A stretch of DNA of 64,000 nucleotides from an uncultured Paracoccaceae bacterium. Its GTDB lineage: Bacteria; Pseudomonadota; Alphaproteobacteria; Rhodobacterales; Rhodobacteraceae. The position numbers and the translations under genes were made by a program. How positions within the stretch are numbered: position 1 is the stretch's first letter; each line of letters begins with the position of its first letter. This document shows, piece by piece, positions 43,173-55,056 of the stretch. Location of the stretch: positions 1-64,000 of the forward strand of contig CANMQX010000001.1 in the NCBI GenBank assembly GCA_947500135.1, read 5' to 3'. The notes beneath the pieces are model-generated. The model ran no database searches. It was given only the letters and a program-made list of their open reading frames with translations, and was not told where the DNA came from.

Positions 43173-44156
43173 TCAGCCGTTCACATCGACCACAACACGG
43201 CCCTTGACCTGACCCTTCAGGATACCCCGGCCAAGTTCCGGCAGATCGGCCAGAACAGCCGGTTGGATCATCGCCTCTAGCTTGTCCATTGGCAAATCCT
43301 TGGCCACACGTTGCCATGCTTCAACCCGATTGTCATAAGGTTGCATCACACTATCGATACCCAGCAAATTGACCCCACGCAGCAGGAACGGAATGACCGT
43401 TGCAGGCAGGCCCGCACCGCCAGCCAGCCCGACAGCGGCGACAGAGGCACCATATTGCATCTGACCCAGCACACGGGCCAGCATCGCGCCACCCACCGCA
43501 TCAACGCAGCCACCCCATGTTTCGGCCTCTAATGGCCGCTTGGTGGTTTCGTTCAGTTCTTCACGGGCGACGATTTGCTTGGCACCCAGTGATGTCAGGT
43601 AATCAGCCGTCTCGGGGCGGCCCGTCACACCGGCCACATCATAACCCAGATTGGCCAGAATGGCCGTGGCGACAGACCCGACACCACCAGCGGCCCCCGT
43701 CACCAGAACCGGACCATCCTTGATGCCTTGGCGTTCCAGCGCCATGACAGCCAGCATGGCAGTAAACCCGGCGGTGCCAACAGCCATCGCCTGCCTGGTA
43801 TCAATGCCATCCGGCACTGGAACCAACCAATCGGCCTTCACGCGGGCCTTTTGTGAATAACCACCCCAATACGCCTCGCCCACGCGCCAACCGGTCAGCA
43901 CGACCTTGTCGCCAGGTTTATAGCGATCATCGTCAGACGCCTCGACCGTGCCCGCAAAATCGATGCCGGGGACGTGGGGATAGTTGCGCACCAACCCACC
44001 ACCGGAACCAACGCACAGCCCGTCCTTATAATTCACGGTGGAATATTCGACGGCGACGGTCACCTCGCCGGCAGGCAAATCATCCAGCGACAATTCCTTG
44101 ACCGCCGCATGTGTTTTGCCTTCGTCATCCTTGTCGACCACCAATGCATTGAACAT
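43173..44156 (-). CDS. acuI: Acrylyl-CoA reductase (AcuI type), MDR family
   Basis: 327 aa medium-chain reductase of the YhdH/AcuI group, without the zinc ligands of alcohol dehydrogenases. Recognisable segments are VEYSTVNYKDGLCVGSGGG, YPHVPGIDFAGTV, the GTAGFTAMLAVMALE helix and the NADPH-binding GAAGGVGSVAT. It reduces toxic acrylyl-CoA to propionyl-CoA. It lies 13 bases after dmdA, the same order known from Ruegeria and other DMSP degraders, so it is co-transcribed with it. Confidence 0.9.
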   Translation of the reverse strand: MFNALVVDKDDEGKTHAAVKELSLDDLPAGEVTVAVEYSTVNYKDGLCVGSGGGLVRNYPHVPGIDFAGTVEASDDDRYKPGDKVVLTGWRVGEAYWGGYSQKARVKADWLVPVPDGIDTRQAMAVGTAGFTAMLAVMALERQGIKDGPVLVTGAAGGVGSVATAILANLGYDVAGVTGRPETADYLTSLGAKQIVAREELNETTKRPLEAETWGGCVDAVGGAMLARVLGQMQYGASVAAVGLAGGAGLPATVIPFLLRGVNLLGIDSVMQPYDNRVEAWQRVAKDLPMDKLEAMIQPAVLADLPELGRGILKGQVKGRVVVDVNG

Positions 44157-44169
44157 TGTGTTCTCCCTC

Positions 44170-45270
44170 TTAAATCCAGAAATTCTCGTGGACGGTCACA
44201 TCGCGCAAACCGTCCGGTGTTTCGACATGCAGGGTCGTGCCTTCATCCCAATGGGTCATGCGAACCATGCCGATGGCGACATTGGTGCCAAAATCCGGGG
44301 ATTTGGCGGCAGAGGTGATCTGCCCGACGCGCTTGCCCTTGGCCACCAGCGGCCATGCACGGTCACAGGACGCGATATCACCATCAATGGAAATGGCGCG
44401 CACCTGCTGGGTCGGGCCTTCCTTGGCCACGCGCAACAGCGCATCACGGCCCACGCAGCCAATCGCCGTCTGGGTTGAACAGAACCGGCCCAGCCCGCAT
44501 TCATGCGGGGTATTTTCACGGGTCATGTCGTTGCCATATGACAACAAACCACCCTCGATCCGTTCAATCAGATTGGGGCAACCGGCATGCACATCCAGAT
44601 CCTTGCCCGCCTCGAACAAGGCGTTCCACAGCGGCATGCCATTGGCGGTGCCATCGACGTAAATTTCAAACCCGCCCTGCTTGGAATAGCCCGACCGGGC
44701 GACAGCCATGCTGACACCCTGAAAATCAAACCAGCCAAAGCGGAAAAACTTGATCGCGCGGACAGCATCGCCAAAGATGCGGGCTACCAGTTCCTCGGCC
44801 TTGGGGCCCTGCACGGCCAAGGGGGATACATCGGGTTCGTCCACCAGCACATCCAGACGATAGCCATAGGCCAAGCCTTTGACCCAAAACAGCAAATCAC
44901 TGTCAGCAATCGAAATCCACCACCGATCCTCTGACAGTTTCAGCGCCACAGGATCATTCAACATACCGCCCGTCTCATCGACAATGGGCACATAATAACA
45001 CTGGCCGGGCAACATGCCGCGCAGATCACGCGGGGTAAGCATCTGCATCAACCGGGCGGCATCAGGGCCGCGCAGCTCAATCTGACGTTCGACAGCGACA
45101 TCCCAAACCTGCACCGCAGATTTCAGGTGGTGGTAATCCTCTTCCACACTGCGAAACGCCGTGGGCAGCAGCATGTGGTTGTAAACCGTGTATCCTTTCA
45201 CACCCGCCGCTTCGACACCGGGGGTAAAGGGCGTACGCCGGATGCGGCGGGATGGGGCAATCACTGCCAT
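44170..45270 (-). CDS. dmdA: Dimethylsulfoniopropionate demethylase
   Basis: 366 aa tetrahydrofolate-dependent aminomethyltransferase-fold enzyme. It follows the DmdA pattern closely: RRTPFTPGVEAAGVKGYTVYNHMLLPT at the start, DLRGMLPGQCYYVPIVDETGGMLNDPV, FRFGWFDFQGVSMAVARSGYSKQGGFEIY and SYGNDMTRENTPHECGLGRF. It moves a methyl group from DMSP to tetrahydrofolate, giving methylmercaptopropionate. Start and upstream stop share a base (TGATG). Glycine-cleavage T-protein is the main alternative, but the acuI neighbour and these motifs favour DmdA. Confidence 0.9.
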   Translation of the reverse strand: MAVIAPSRRIRRTPFTPGVEAAGVKGYTVYNHMLLPTAFRSVEEDYHHLKSAVQVWDVAVERQIELRGPDAARLMQMLTPRDLRGMLPGQCYYVPIVDETGGMLNDPVALKLSEDRWWISIADSDLLFWVKGLAYGYRLDVLVDEPDVSPLAVQGPKAEELVARIFGDAVRAIKFFRFGWFDFQGVSMAVARSGYSKQGGFEIYVDGTANGMPLWNALFEAGKDLDVHAGCPNLIERIEGGLLSYGNDMTRENTPHECGLGRFCSTQTAIGCVGRDALLRVAKEGPTQQVRAISIDGDIASCDRAWPLVAKGKRVGQITSAAKSPDFGTNVAIGMVRMTHWDEGTTLHVETPDGLRDVTVHENFWI

Positions 45271-45776
45271 CAGGCATCCTCCGGCATAAAGGGTAGATCG
45301 GTATCGTTAGGCTTTTGACCCAACGCGGTCAGCATCGCATGCACCTGCCCGCGATGATGGGTCTGATGGTTGAAAAGCTGGATGACGCAAATCGCCTTCG
45401 GCATCGACATCTGCTTTTTCATGGCACCCGAATACCATTCAATGTCGCCAACCAGATCGACCGCATGCACGCTTTGCGCCCATAGGGTGATCCTTGCATC
45501 CATGCGGAACCGGTCCGCGGCCCAAACCGCAGGCGTCGGCGCCATTTCAAAGCTATCCTCCAGCGGCAGATCAGGCGGCGCTCCACCATCAAAACGGCTC
45601 ATCCAGATCGCATCACCCCACAAAAGGTGGTTCAGCGTGCGCATGATCGATCCAAAGAACGCGCCACGATCTTCATAAAGCACGTCGCGATCCATGGTCG
45701 GGATCATCTCGCGCAAGCCATTGTTCTGCCACGCATTATAGCGGGCCATGGTCTGACAATATTCCGGGGTGATCAC
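45270..45776 (-). CDS. DinB family protein, GTG start
   Basis: 168 aa four-helix DinB-fold protein. Probable metal ligands are the histidines in LNHLLWGD (near residue 49) and the late HQTHHRGQVHAML motif. Family members are thiol- or metal-dependent transferases or hydrolases of mostly unknown substrate. It begins with GTG inside the end of the DUF1326 gene and runs straight into dmdA. This suggests shared transcription with the DMSP genes. Confidence 0.88.
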   Translation of the reverse strand: MITPEYCQTMARYNAWQNNGLREMIPTMDRDVLYEDRGAFFGSIMRTLNHLLWGDAIWMSRFDGGAPPDLPLEDSFEMAPTPAVWAADRFRMDARITLWAQSVHAVDLVGDIEWYSGAMKKQMSMPKAICVIQLFNHQTHHRGQVHAMLTALGQKPNDTDLPFMPEDA

Positions 45777-46483
45777 GGCTTGGGACCTTTCCAGTCAATC
45801 GGACAAATCTCGGCAGATTTGCCACCAAAATCCCAAACACGGCCATAGTCACGAACCTTGGATTTCGTGCCCGCAGCCGCGATAATATCGGGACCCATCC
45901 AGTATTTGGAATTGCTGATCATAACCGGATGATCGGGCGACTTGCCCTTCATCATCTCGATCTCGCCCTGAATTTTGCGGCCAATATAAATACCGCGCTT
46001 GGTACCCTCGCGGACAATCTCGACCTTCTCACGCTCTGCCCCGATGATCTCGGACACCAACATCGTGAACAGGCCCGTTGTACCACCAGCCGCACCACTG
46101 AAAATCTTCAGGATGCCGTTATAGGCCTTCTGGGTTGACCGCTCATCGACATAAGCGGCGACCTTCCAGTTGCCCTCCGCCATGCGGCCCGGAATATCCA
46201 CCAGCAGCCCGACATTCAGGCCCGACAGATCTTCGCCTTCAAAATGGCCCTCATCAATGGCAATCGCCATCCAGGCGTGGCAATGGCCTTCGGTCGGGGG
46301 ATGCGCACCCAACGACACCACGCAAGGACAAAATACCGTGCAGGAACAGTTCAAAAACAGCTCGCCCTTGATCGCCCATTCGGTCGGCTTCATCTTGCGG
46401 CGCAGCGGGTTGCTGTCCATCCGCTGATCGATCCGCTGCGAAATGGGCAACCTGTCGCTTGGTTCTCTTTTCTTTTCAGCCAT
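45773..46483 (-). CDS. DUF1326 domain protein
   Basis: 236 aa from the ATG at 46483 (AGGAAGGGC site upstream). After a charged N-terminal extension of about 35 residues it shows the DUF1326 hallmark LFLNCSCTVFCPCVVS (a cysteine-rich possible metal or heme site), followed by GHCHAWMAIAIDEGHF. These proteins typically occur beside DUF2182 membrane proteins, as here. The pair may handle a metal or a small ligand, but no function is established. Confidence 0.85.
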   Translation of the reverse strand: MAEKKREPSDRLPISQRIDQRMDSNPLRRKMKPTEWAIKGELFLNCSCTVFCPCVVSLGAHPPTEGHCHAWMAIAIDEGHFEGEDLSGLNVGLLVDIPGRMAEGNWKVAAYVDERSTQKAYNGILKIFSGAAGGTTGLFTMLVSEIIGAEREKVEIVREGTKRGIYIGRKIQGEIEMMKGKSPDHPVMISNSKYWMGPDIIAAAGTKSKVRDYGRVWDFGGKSAEICPIDWKGPKP

Positions 46484-46496
46484 TTCTATGCCCTTC

Positions 46497-47246
46497 CTAA
46501 AGTATCGCCACCGCCAGCCCTGCCACAATCAGCAAGACACCGGTGGGCTTGATCACATGATGCCCGATCGCGGGCAATTTCTCAAAAATCATCAGCAGGG
46601 TTGCCAGCCCCATCCACAAAAGGCTCATCACACCGCCAACAAAACCAAGCGCCATAAACCCCCAGCAGCAGCCGACGCAAAATGCGCCAAGGCCCAGCCC
46701 CATGCGCAAACCACCCGCAAAACCGGTTTTCCAATGGCCCAGGAAATAGTTCATCGGCGCATGGCACACATCGTGGCAGACCTCCTTGGCGCGAGTGAAC
46801 TGGAACACCCCCACAACAATCAGCAGACCACCCGCAATCAGACCCGATGTCGCGATCCCCAGCGCATCCACCACGGCAAAACGGGTCAGCGTTACTTGCG
46901 CCACCGAAATCAACGCTGCAAAGGCGACCCATACAGCAAAATAGCCCAACAAAACACCGATCCATCCCGCACGCGTGCCATCGGCACTGACCATCAGCCG
47001 TTCGTAGGTGGTCAATGTCGGCACCATCGTCGGCAGCATCATCGCCGCCATCATGATCGCCCACATCGGGAACAAGGCGCCAAACGTGTCCATCGGCATC
47101 ATGTTCATGCCCACGGGGCGGCCAATCACATCAACGCCCGACATCTTCGCCATCATTAACATCACAGCCCAGGCCGCAATAATCACAACAAAAAACAGGA
47201 CCCACAGCACCGACCTCAGCGGGAAACGCAATGGCGACACAGTCAT
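46497..47246 (-). CDS. DUF2182 multi-pass membrane protein
   Basis: 249 aa with about six to seven helices. Methionine-rich stretches (MNMMPMDTF, MWAIMMAAMMLPTMVPTL) and paired cysteines/histidines (CHDVCHAPMNYFLGHW, AFCVGCCWGFM) suggest metal, perhaps copper, handling. It is described in the family as a putative metal-binding integral membrane protein. It heads the minus-strand run DUF2182, DUF1326, DinB, dmdA, acuI and is divergent from the GntR gene. Confidence 0.85.
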   Translation of the reverse strand: MTVSPLRFPLRSVLWVLFFVVIIAAWAVMLMMAKMSGVDVIGRPVGMNMMPMDTFGALFPMWAIMMAAMMLPTMVPTLTTYERLMVSADGTRAGWIGVLLGYFAVWVAFAALISVAQVTLTRFAVVDALGIATSGLIAGGLLIVVGVFQFTRAKEVCHDVCHAPMNYFLGHWKTGFAGGLRMGLGLGAFCVGCCWGFMALGFVGGVMSLLWMGLATLLMIFEKLPAIGHHVIKPTGVLLIVAGLAVAIL

Positions 47247-47287
47247 GAATGCTCCTCCCGAGACGACTCAAGGCTTGCCTAATCATA

Positions 47288-47311
47288 TGTCAGACGTTTA
47301 ATTGTCTGACA
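47288..47311. promoter_or_regulatory. GntR-type operator abutting the GntR start codon
   Basis: TGTCAGAC (47288-47295) and GTCTGACA (47304-47311) are perfect inverted arms eight bases apart. The right part, TTGTCTGACAA, fits the FadR-subfamily pattern TNGTNNNACNA. The site ends one base before the ATG of the regulator and lies 41 bases from the divergent DUF2182 start, so it could control both. Confidence 0.7.
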
Positions 47312-47312
47312 A

Positions 47313-48050
47313 ATGAAAATTGATACCACCACCTCCACCGACCTGTCCCAGCAAATCGCCAAGGCGATCCGCGACGCCATCATCTCTGGCGCGCTGCCCG
47401 TCGATGAACGGCTCCCGTCAGAGGCGGAACTGGCCGATCAGTTCAGCGTTTCGCGCCCAACGGTGCGCGAGGCGCTCAAACGACTTGCCGCGCAATCGCT
47501 GATCCGCACCCAACGCGGGGCGACCGGCGGGGCATTCGTCAACCGGCTGCGGTTCGAAGACGCTTACGGCCAACAAATCACCACATCGACCCTGCTGCTT
47601 TCCATGAACGATGTCAGCTTCGCGACGGCTTGCGAGGCGCGCTATGCGCTCGAACGCGCTTGCGCGCCGCTCTCGGCCACCCGGCGCAGTGCCGATCATC
47701 TGGCGACAATGCGGGCAGAAATCCACCGGCAAGGGCAACCGGGACTGACGGATGAGGCGTTCTGCGCCTCCGACGTCGCCTTCCACCGCGCGCTCGTCGA
47801 TGCGGCAGGCAACCCGGTTCTGTCCTACCAACTGGCGGGCGCTGTCGAGGCGATGCAGCCCCTCATGAACATGATCACCTTCACCGCTCGGTCGCGCGAG
47901 ATGATTATCGGGCTGCACGGCGATATCGCCGATGCAATCACCGCGCAAGACGCAGAAAAAGCGGACATGCATCTGGCGGCCCTCGCCAGCTACACCCAGC
48001 AGCTGGCGCAGGATGTCATCGCCAAACGCAACGCGCGCCACAACGCTTGA
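47313..48050 (+). CDS. GntR-family (FadR/FCD) transcriptional regulator
   Basis: 245 aa. The N-terminal winged helix-turn-helix reads AIISGALPVDERLPSEAELADQFSVSRPTVREALKRL, and the C-terminal FCD domain carries the metal/ligand residues in SDVAFHRALVDAAGN and later histidines. No Shine-Dalgarno sequence precedes the ATG because the operator occupies that place, so the mRNA may be leaderless. It probably represses itself and the divergent DUF2182-to-acuI run, in response to an organic acid or acyl-CoA. Confidence 0.92.
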   Translation: MKIDTTTSTDLSQQIAKAIRDAIISGALPVDERLPSEAELADQFSVSRPTVREALKRLAAQSLIRTQRGATGGAFVNRLRFEDAYGQQITTSTLLLSMNDVSFATACEARYALERACAPLSATRRSADHLATMRAEIHRQGQPGLTDEAFCASDVAFHRALVDAAGNPVLSYQLAGAVEAMQPLMNMITFTARSREMIIGLHGDIADAITAQDAEKADMHLAALASYTQQLAQDVIAKRNARHNA

Positions 48051-48094
48051 TCTAGCACAAAGACGGCGGCGCAGGCATGCCGCAAAACAGGGCC

Positions 48095-49447
48095 ATGGAT
48101 AACATCGCCCAACTCCGCCGCCTCGGCCTTTTCGACGCGCGCGTGCCCCGCTACACCAGCTACCCACCCGCCACAGCGTTCAACACGCAAACCGGGACTG
48201 CATTCCAAATCGATTGTCTGGGCAAGCTGGACCCGGAAACGCCCGTCTCCGTCTATGTCCATATCCCATTCTGCGAACGGCTCTGCTGGTTCTGCGCTTG
48301 CCGGACACAAGGAACGTCGACGCTGAAGCCGGTGGAAAGCTATCTCGACACGCTGCTCACCGAGTTACAAATGCTGAAAACCGCCCTACCGCCGGGCATC
48401 CAGATGGGGCAATTGCATTGGGGCGGCGGCACGCCAACGATCCTGACGCCTGCAATGATCCGCAAACTCAGCAATGCGATCAAGGCCATCATCCCGCCCG
48501 CACCTGATTTCAGCTTCTCGGTCGAAATCGACCCGACCCTTGTGGACGCCGCAAAGATCGACGCGCTGGCGGCGTCGGGCATGACCCGCGCCAGCATCGG
48601 CATTCAGGATTTTGCACCCGACGTGCAGGCGGCCATCGGCAGAGAACAAAGCTTCGAAACGACACAAACTTGTGTCACACAACTACGCGCCGCAGGGATC
48701 ACTTCGCTGAACACCGATCTGGTCTACGGGCTACCGCATCAGACGCTTGATAAACTGACCGACACGATCAACCACGTGCGTGCTTTGGACCCCGACAGGA
48801 TCGCGCTTTTCGGCTACGCCCATGTGCCAACCTTCTCCAAACGGCAAAAGCTGATCCCAGAGGATGCGCTGCCCAATGACGAAGCCCGCTATCATCTGGC
48901 ACAACGCGCGGCCAAGGCTTTCACCAGCGACGGCTACACCGCCATCGGAATCGATCATTTCGCCAAACCGGGCGACAGCCTTAGCCGCGCCAAAAAAACC
49001 GGGCATCTGAGGCGCAATTTTCAGGGCTACACCGATGACACCTGCCCAACCCTAATCGGCATCGGGGCGTCCTCAATCTCGCAATTCGCACAAGGCTACG
49101 TGCAAAACGCGTCCGCGACGGCCGCCTATAACGAACGGATCAATGCAGGCGACCTGGCCGGGCACCGGGGCTACGCGCTGACCACCGACGACCAGCTGCA
49201 CGCAGTGGCCATCAACATGCTGATGTGCGACTTCAGCATCGATCTGGACCAGCTTGCCGCACGGCACGCACAGGCAGAAAGCCTGACACCAATCCACGAC
49301 GAACTGCTAAAGGATTTCAAAGGACTTGTGATCAGAGACAGCCAAACCATCCGCATCACACCAGCCGGGCGACCCCTCACCCGGCTGATCGCACAGCGTT
49401 ACGACAATTTTAGCAATATCACCGCGCAGTACTCGCAGGCATCCTAG
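48095..49447 (+). CDS. hemN: Oxygen-independent coproporphyrinogen III dehydrogenase (HemN type)
   Basis: 450 aa from the ATG at 48095; an ATG at 48077 is possible. A radical SAM enzyme with cluster cysteines C60, C64 and C67 (CxxxCxxC in HIPFCERLCWFCACR). True HemN features are VPRYTSYPPAT at the N-terminus, the extra cysteine after the motif, GGGTPTIL and the YTDDTCPTLIGIGASSIS stretch. It oxidatively decarboxylates coproporphyrinogen III in heme and bacteriochlorophyll precursor synthesis at low oxygen. Confidence 0.9.
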   Translation: MDNIAQLRRLGLFDARVPRYTSYPPATAFNTQTGTAFQIDCLGKLDPETPVSVYVHIPFCERLCWFCACRTQGTSTLKPVESYLDTLLTELQMLKTALPPGIQMGQLHWGGGTPTILTPAMIRKLSNAIKAIIPPAPDFSFSVEIDPTLVDAAKIDALAASGMTRASIGIQDFAPDVQAAIGREQSFETTQTCVTQLRAAGITSLNTDLVYGLPHQTLDKLTDTINHVRALDPDRIALFGYAHVPTFSKRQKLIPEDALPNDEARYHLAQRAAKAFTSDGYTAIGIDHFAKPGDSLSRAKKTGHLRRNFQGYTDDTCPTLIGIGASSISQFAQGYVQNASATAAYNERINAGDLAGHRGYALTTDDQLHAVAINMLMCDFSIDLDQLAARHAQAESLTPIHDELLKDFKGLVIRDSQTIRITPAGRPLTRLIAQRYDNFSNITAQYSQAS

Positions 49448-49463
49448 CGTATGACCCTGAACC

Positions 49464-50291
49464 TCAGCGATAGATCCGCGGCGCCCCCATACGGTCGTGG
49501 ATCGCGTTGACCTCATCTTGGGAAATGCGCATCTCGGATGCCAGCTCGTGCAGGTATTTCGCCTCGGCTTGGCTATCCAGATCAATGCCCAGAATGGACA
49601 TCATATAGACCTGCTTTTCCATCCCCTGCGGCACCTTGTGACACAGGTCATGCACATCAACGGGCTTTTGCAATTCGGCATTCACAAAGGCGCGTTCTTC
49701 GGGCCCGACATCGCCCAGTTTTTCCATCAGTTTGGATTGTTCGCCCGCATCAAATTTACCGTCCGATTTGGCGGCTTGCAGCATCGCAGAAAGCATGAGC
49801 GCGGCGGCAGCCTCCTGATCAGCGGTGGGCTGCCGGGCAGGCTCTGGATTGCCGTCGAATTGCGAATTAAGCACCTCGCCAAAGCTGCCTTGCGGGCTGG
49901 ATGCACCGCCTTGCAACGCCCCTGCCAGTCCGCCCAAAAGGCCGCCCAGACCACCAGAACCGCCGCCGCCCAGACCGCCCAGCATATCCTCAAGACCACC
50001 ACGCTGACCGCCGCCTGTGTTGCCACCCGAAAGCTGCTCCAGGATCGAACCAAGACCGCCTTGCGCGCCGCCGCCAGACTGTTTTGCGCCACCACCCAGG
50101 ATCGAATCCATCATACCTTCCAAAGGGTTACCCGCACTGGCCTGCTGTGCATCGGGCGAATGCGCACCACGAAACAGGCCATCATCGCTGGCACTGGCCT
50201 GCCGCTGGCCCGCCCCCTTGATCAGCGATGACGCGCCCTTTGCGACGGCCACACCGATGGCCACTTTGGCCAGTGTTTTCATCAAACTCAT
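49464..50291 (-). CDS. DUF533 (TerB-like fold) protein with a glycine-rich linker
   Basis: 275 aa from the ATG at 50291 (GGAGG site upstream). An N-terminal hydrophobic helix (LAKVAIGVAVAKGASSLI) is followed by a glycine/serine/glutamine-rich low-complexity region (about 60-145). The C-terminal DUF533 domain has the TerB-like helix pattern (SAMLQAAKSDGKFDAGEQSKLMEKLG). Such proteins are inner-membrane associated and of unknown role. It is convergent with hemN. Confidence 0.85.
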   Translation of the reverse strand: MSLMKTLAKVAIGVAVAKGASSLIKGAGQRQASASDDGLFRGAHSPDAQQASAGNPLEGMMDSILGGGAKQSGGGAQGGLGSILEQLSGGNTGGGQRGGLEDMLGGLGGGGSGGLGGLLGGLAGALQGGASSPQGSFGEVLNSQFDGNPEPARQPTADQEAAAALMLSAMLQAAKSDGKFDAGEQSKLMEKLGDVGPEERAFVNAELQKPVDVHDLCHKVPQGMEKQVYMMSILGIDLDSQAEAKYLHELASEMRISQDEVNAIHDRMGAPRIYR

Positions 50292-50452
50292 CTGTTGGTC
50301 CTCCCACCAATAATCCTGCCAGATTGGCACAGATGCCCTGTTCCACAAACGTCTTTCTCACCTCGAAAAATCGGCCAAGCGACTGGCAAGACAACGCAAC
50401 TCCCTGTAAGCCGGTTCTCAACCACACGACCCGCATTTGGGAGGGACGCCCG

Positions 50453-50874
50453 ATGGCACAAAACATTCTGGCACGCTGCGAAGCAAACGGGCTGCGCATG
50501 ACCGAACAAAGACGCACAATCGCCGCCGTACTTGAAGCCGCGACCGATCACCCTGATGTGGAAGAGCTTTATAATCGGGCCGTCGCCGCCGACCCACGGA
50601 TTTCATTGGCAACAGTGTACCGGACGGTCAAGCTTTTCGAAGAAGCAGGCATTCTGGACAAACATGAATTCGGCGACGGGCGGGCGCGCTACGAAAGTGC
50701 GGACCGTGACCACCACGACCACCTGATCGACGTCAATTCCGGCGAAGTAATCGAATTCGTCGACCCCGAGATCGAGGAACTGCAGGAACGGATTGCCGCA
50801 AAACTGGGTTACAAGCTCATGGGGCACCGGTTGGAGCTTTACGGCGTCCCGCTCAAACAAGATACTGATACCTA

Positions 50875-50875
<1 letters not shown>
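50453..50875 (+). CDS. fur: Fur family regulator, probably the manganese-type (Mur) form
   Basis: 140 aa from the ATG at 50453, behind a GGGAGGGA site. The winged helix (NGLRMTEQRRTIAAVLEAATDHPDVEELYNRA, ISLATVYRTVKLFEEAG) and the metal site DRDHHDHLID and HRLELYGVP mark a Fur protein. It lacks the C-terminal CxxC structural-zinc motif, as alphaproteobacterial Fur/Mur proteins do, and lacks the heme-regulatory N-terminus of typical Irr. It should regulate manganese or iron genes. Its stop shares a base with the next start (TAATG). Confidence 0.88.
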
Positions 50876-53661
<2,786 letters not shown>

Positions 53662-53674
<13 letters not shown>

Positions 53675-54090
53675 CCGCCGACCAGATCATCGCGCAACTC
53701 AACCTCGCCCCGCATCCCGAGGGCGGGTATTACCGGCAAACATGGGTTGCTGAAAACGACGGACGCCCGACAGGAACCTGCATCTATTTCCTGCTAAAGG
53801 CCGGGGAAAGCAGCCATTGGCACAAGGTGGACGCGGTCGAGATCTGGCTGTTCCACGCAGGCGCGCCCATCACGCTTTCCATCGCCGCAACGGATGAAGG
53901 CTCGGCCACAGAATTCCTGTTAGGGGCCGATCTGGGCAAGGGCGAAACCCCGCAAGTCATTGTTCCCAAAGATCATTGGCAGGCTGCGCGCACAAGTGGG
54001 GACTGGACCCTTGTCAGTTGCACGGTATCACCCGGCTTTCTGTTTGATGGTTTCACCCTTGCAGCACCGGGTTTTGATATCCCGCGCTAG
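53662..54090 (+). CDS. Cupin-fold DUF985 protein
   Basis: 142 aa. Family signatures are LAPHPEGGYYRQTW, ESSHWHKVDAVEIWLFHAG and the C-terminal GDWTLVSCTVSPGFLFDGFTLA, where the HWH and E residues could bind metal. The biochemical role is not established for the family. It is the last gene of the eno-GNAT-cupin unit. Confidence 0.88.
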
Positions 54091-54128
54091 GGTCCTGACT
54101 TTCAAATGGACCACATTGAACAGGATCC

Positions 54129-54155
54129 CCGGATCGCTTGCGATCCGGTTCGCAG
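54129..54155 (+). terminator. Hairpin between convergent genes
   Basis: CCGGATCG (54129-54136) and CGATCCGG (54141-54148) form a perfect 8-bp stem with a CTTG loop, 40 bases after the cupin stop and before the end of the convergent gene. The T tract is weak. Confidence 0.5.
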
Positions 54156-54187
54156 CGGATCAATGCGGTGCATTACTGGGCCTGCCC

Positions 54188-54973
54188 TTAGCGATCCCCG
54201 AACATATCGCCCAAGCCGCCCAAAACCGACCCTTCACCCTTGCTGCCACCGGGGCCAGCAGCCCCGATAACCCGATTGGCGAGGCGCGAGAATGGCAGAC
54301 TTTGCAAATAGACGGTGCCGGGGCCGCGCAAGGTTGCCAGAAAAAGCCCCTCACCGCCAAACACCATAGATTTCAGCCCGCCTGCCCGTTCAATGTCGTA
54401 TTCCACACCAGCGGTGAACGCACCAATACAGCCCGTATCAACGCGCAGGATTTCACCGGGGCGCAGCTCGCGTTTGATGACCGTGCCACCCACATGGATA
54501 AAGGCCATACCGTCGCCGCGCAGACGTTGCAGGATGAAGCCTTCACCGCCAAAGAACCCGGCGCCCAGTTTGCGCTGAAACGCGATATCGGTTGAGGTGC
54601 CGAAGGCTGCGCATAGAAACGCATCTTTCTGGCAGATCAGCTCTTCACCCACCAACGCCATATTCACCGGAATGATCTTGCCCGGGTAAGGCGCGGCAAA
54701 GGCCACGCGTTTCTTGCCCTGCCCGTTATTGCAGAAATGGGTCAGGAAAATGGATTCGCCCGTCAGGACCCGCTTGCCCACATTCAACAGCGAATCCATT
54801 AATCCGCCAGACGGGGCTGACCCATCGCCCATCTTGGTCTCAAACCCGATCCCGTCCTCCATGTAATTCATGGCGCCGGCTTCAGCGATCACCTTTTCAT
54901 CCGGGTCCAGCTCAACCTCAACGATCTGCATGTCATCGCCGAAAATCTCGTAATCAACCTCATGGCATTTCAT
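54188..54973 (-). CDS. TIGR00266/AIM24 family protein
   Basis: 261 aa beta-rich protein. Family-like stretches are [28 protein letters not shown] at the start, [35 protein letters not shown] and [25 protein letters not shown]24-type proteins are conserved from bacteria to mitochondria but have no defined enzymatic role. Single gene between the convergent cupin and the antiporter. Confidence 0.88.
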   Translation of the reverse strand: MKCHEVDYEIFGDDMQIVEVELDPDEKVIAEAGAMNYMEDGIGFETKMGDGSAPSGGLMDSLLNVGKRVLTGESIFLTHFCNNGQGKKRVAFAAPYPGKIIPVNMALVGEELICQKDAFLCAAFGTSTDIAFQRKLGAGFFGGEGFILQRLRGDGMAFIHVGGTVIKRELRPGEILRVDTGCIGAFTAGVEYDIERAGGLKSMVFGGEGLFLATLRGPGTVYLQSLPFSRLANRVIGAAGPGGSKGEGSVLGGLGDMFGDR

Positions 54974-55056
54974 CGCGGTATCGTACCCCTTGTTTAAATC
55001 AGTGCCTTCTACAGCTAAGCATCAGGTCAGCGGGGCGCAACATCCGGATTTCCGGA

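Noticed and set aside
43015..43212. 65-codon plus-strand frame between acuI and the BCCT gene
   Set aside because: It covers the repeat-bearing promoter region and overlaps the end of acuI; no ribosome site or homology.
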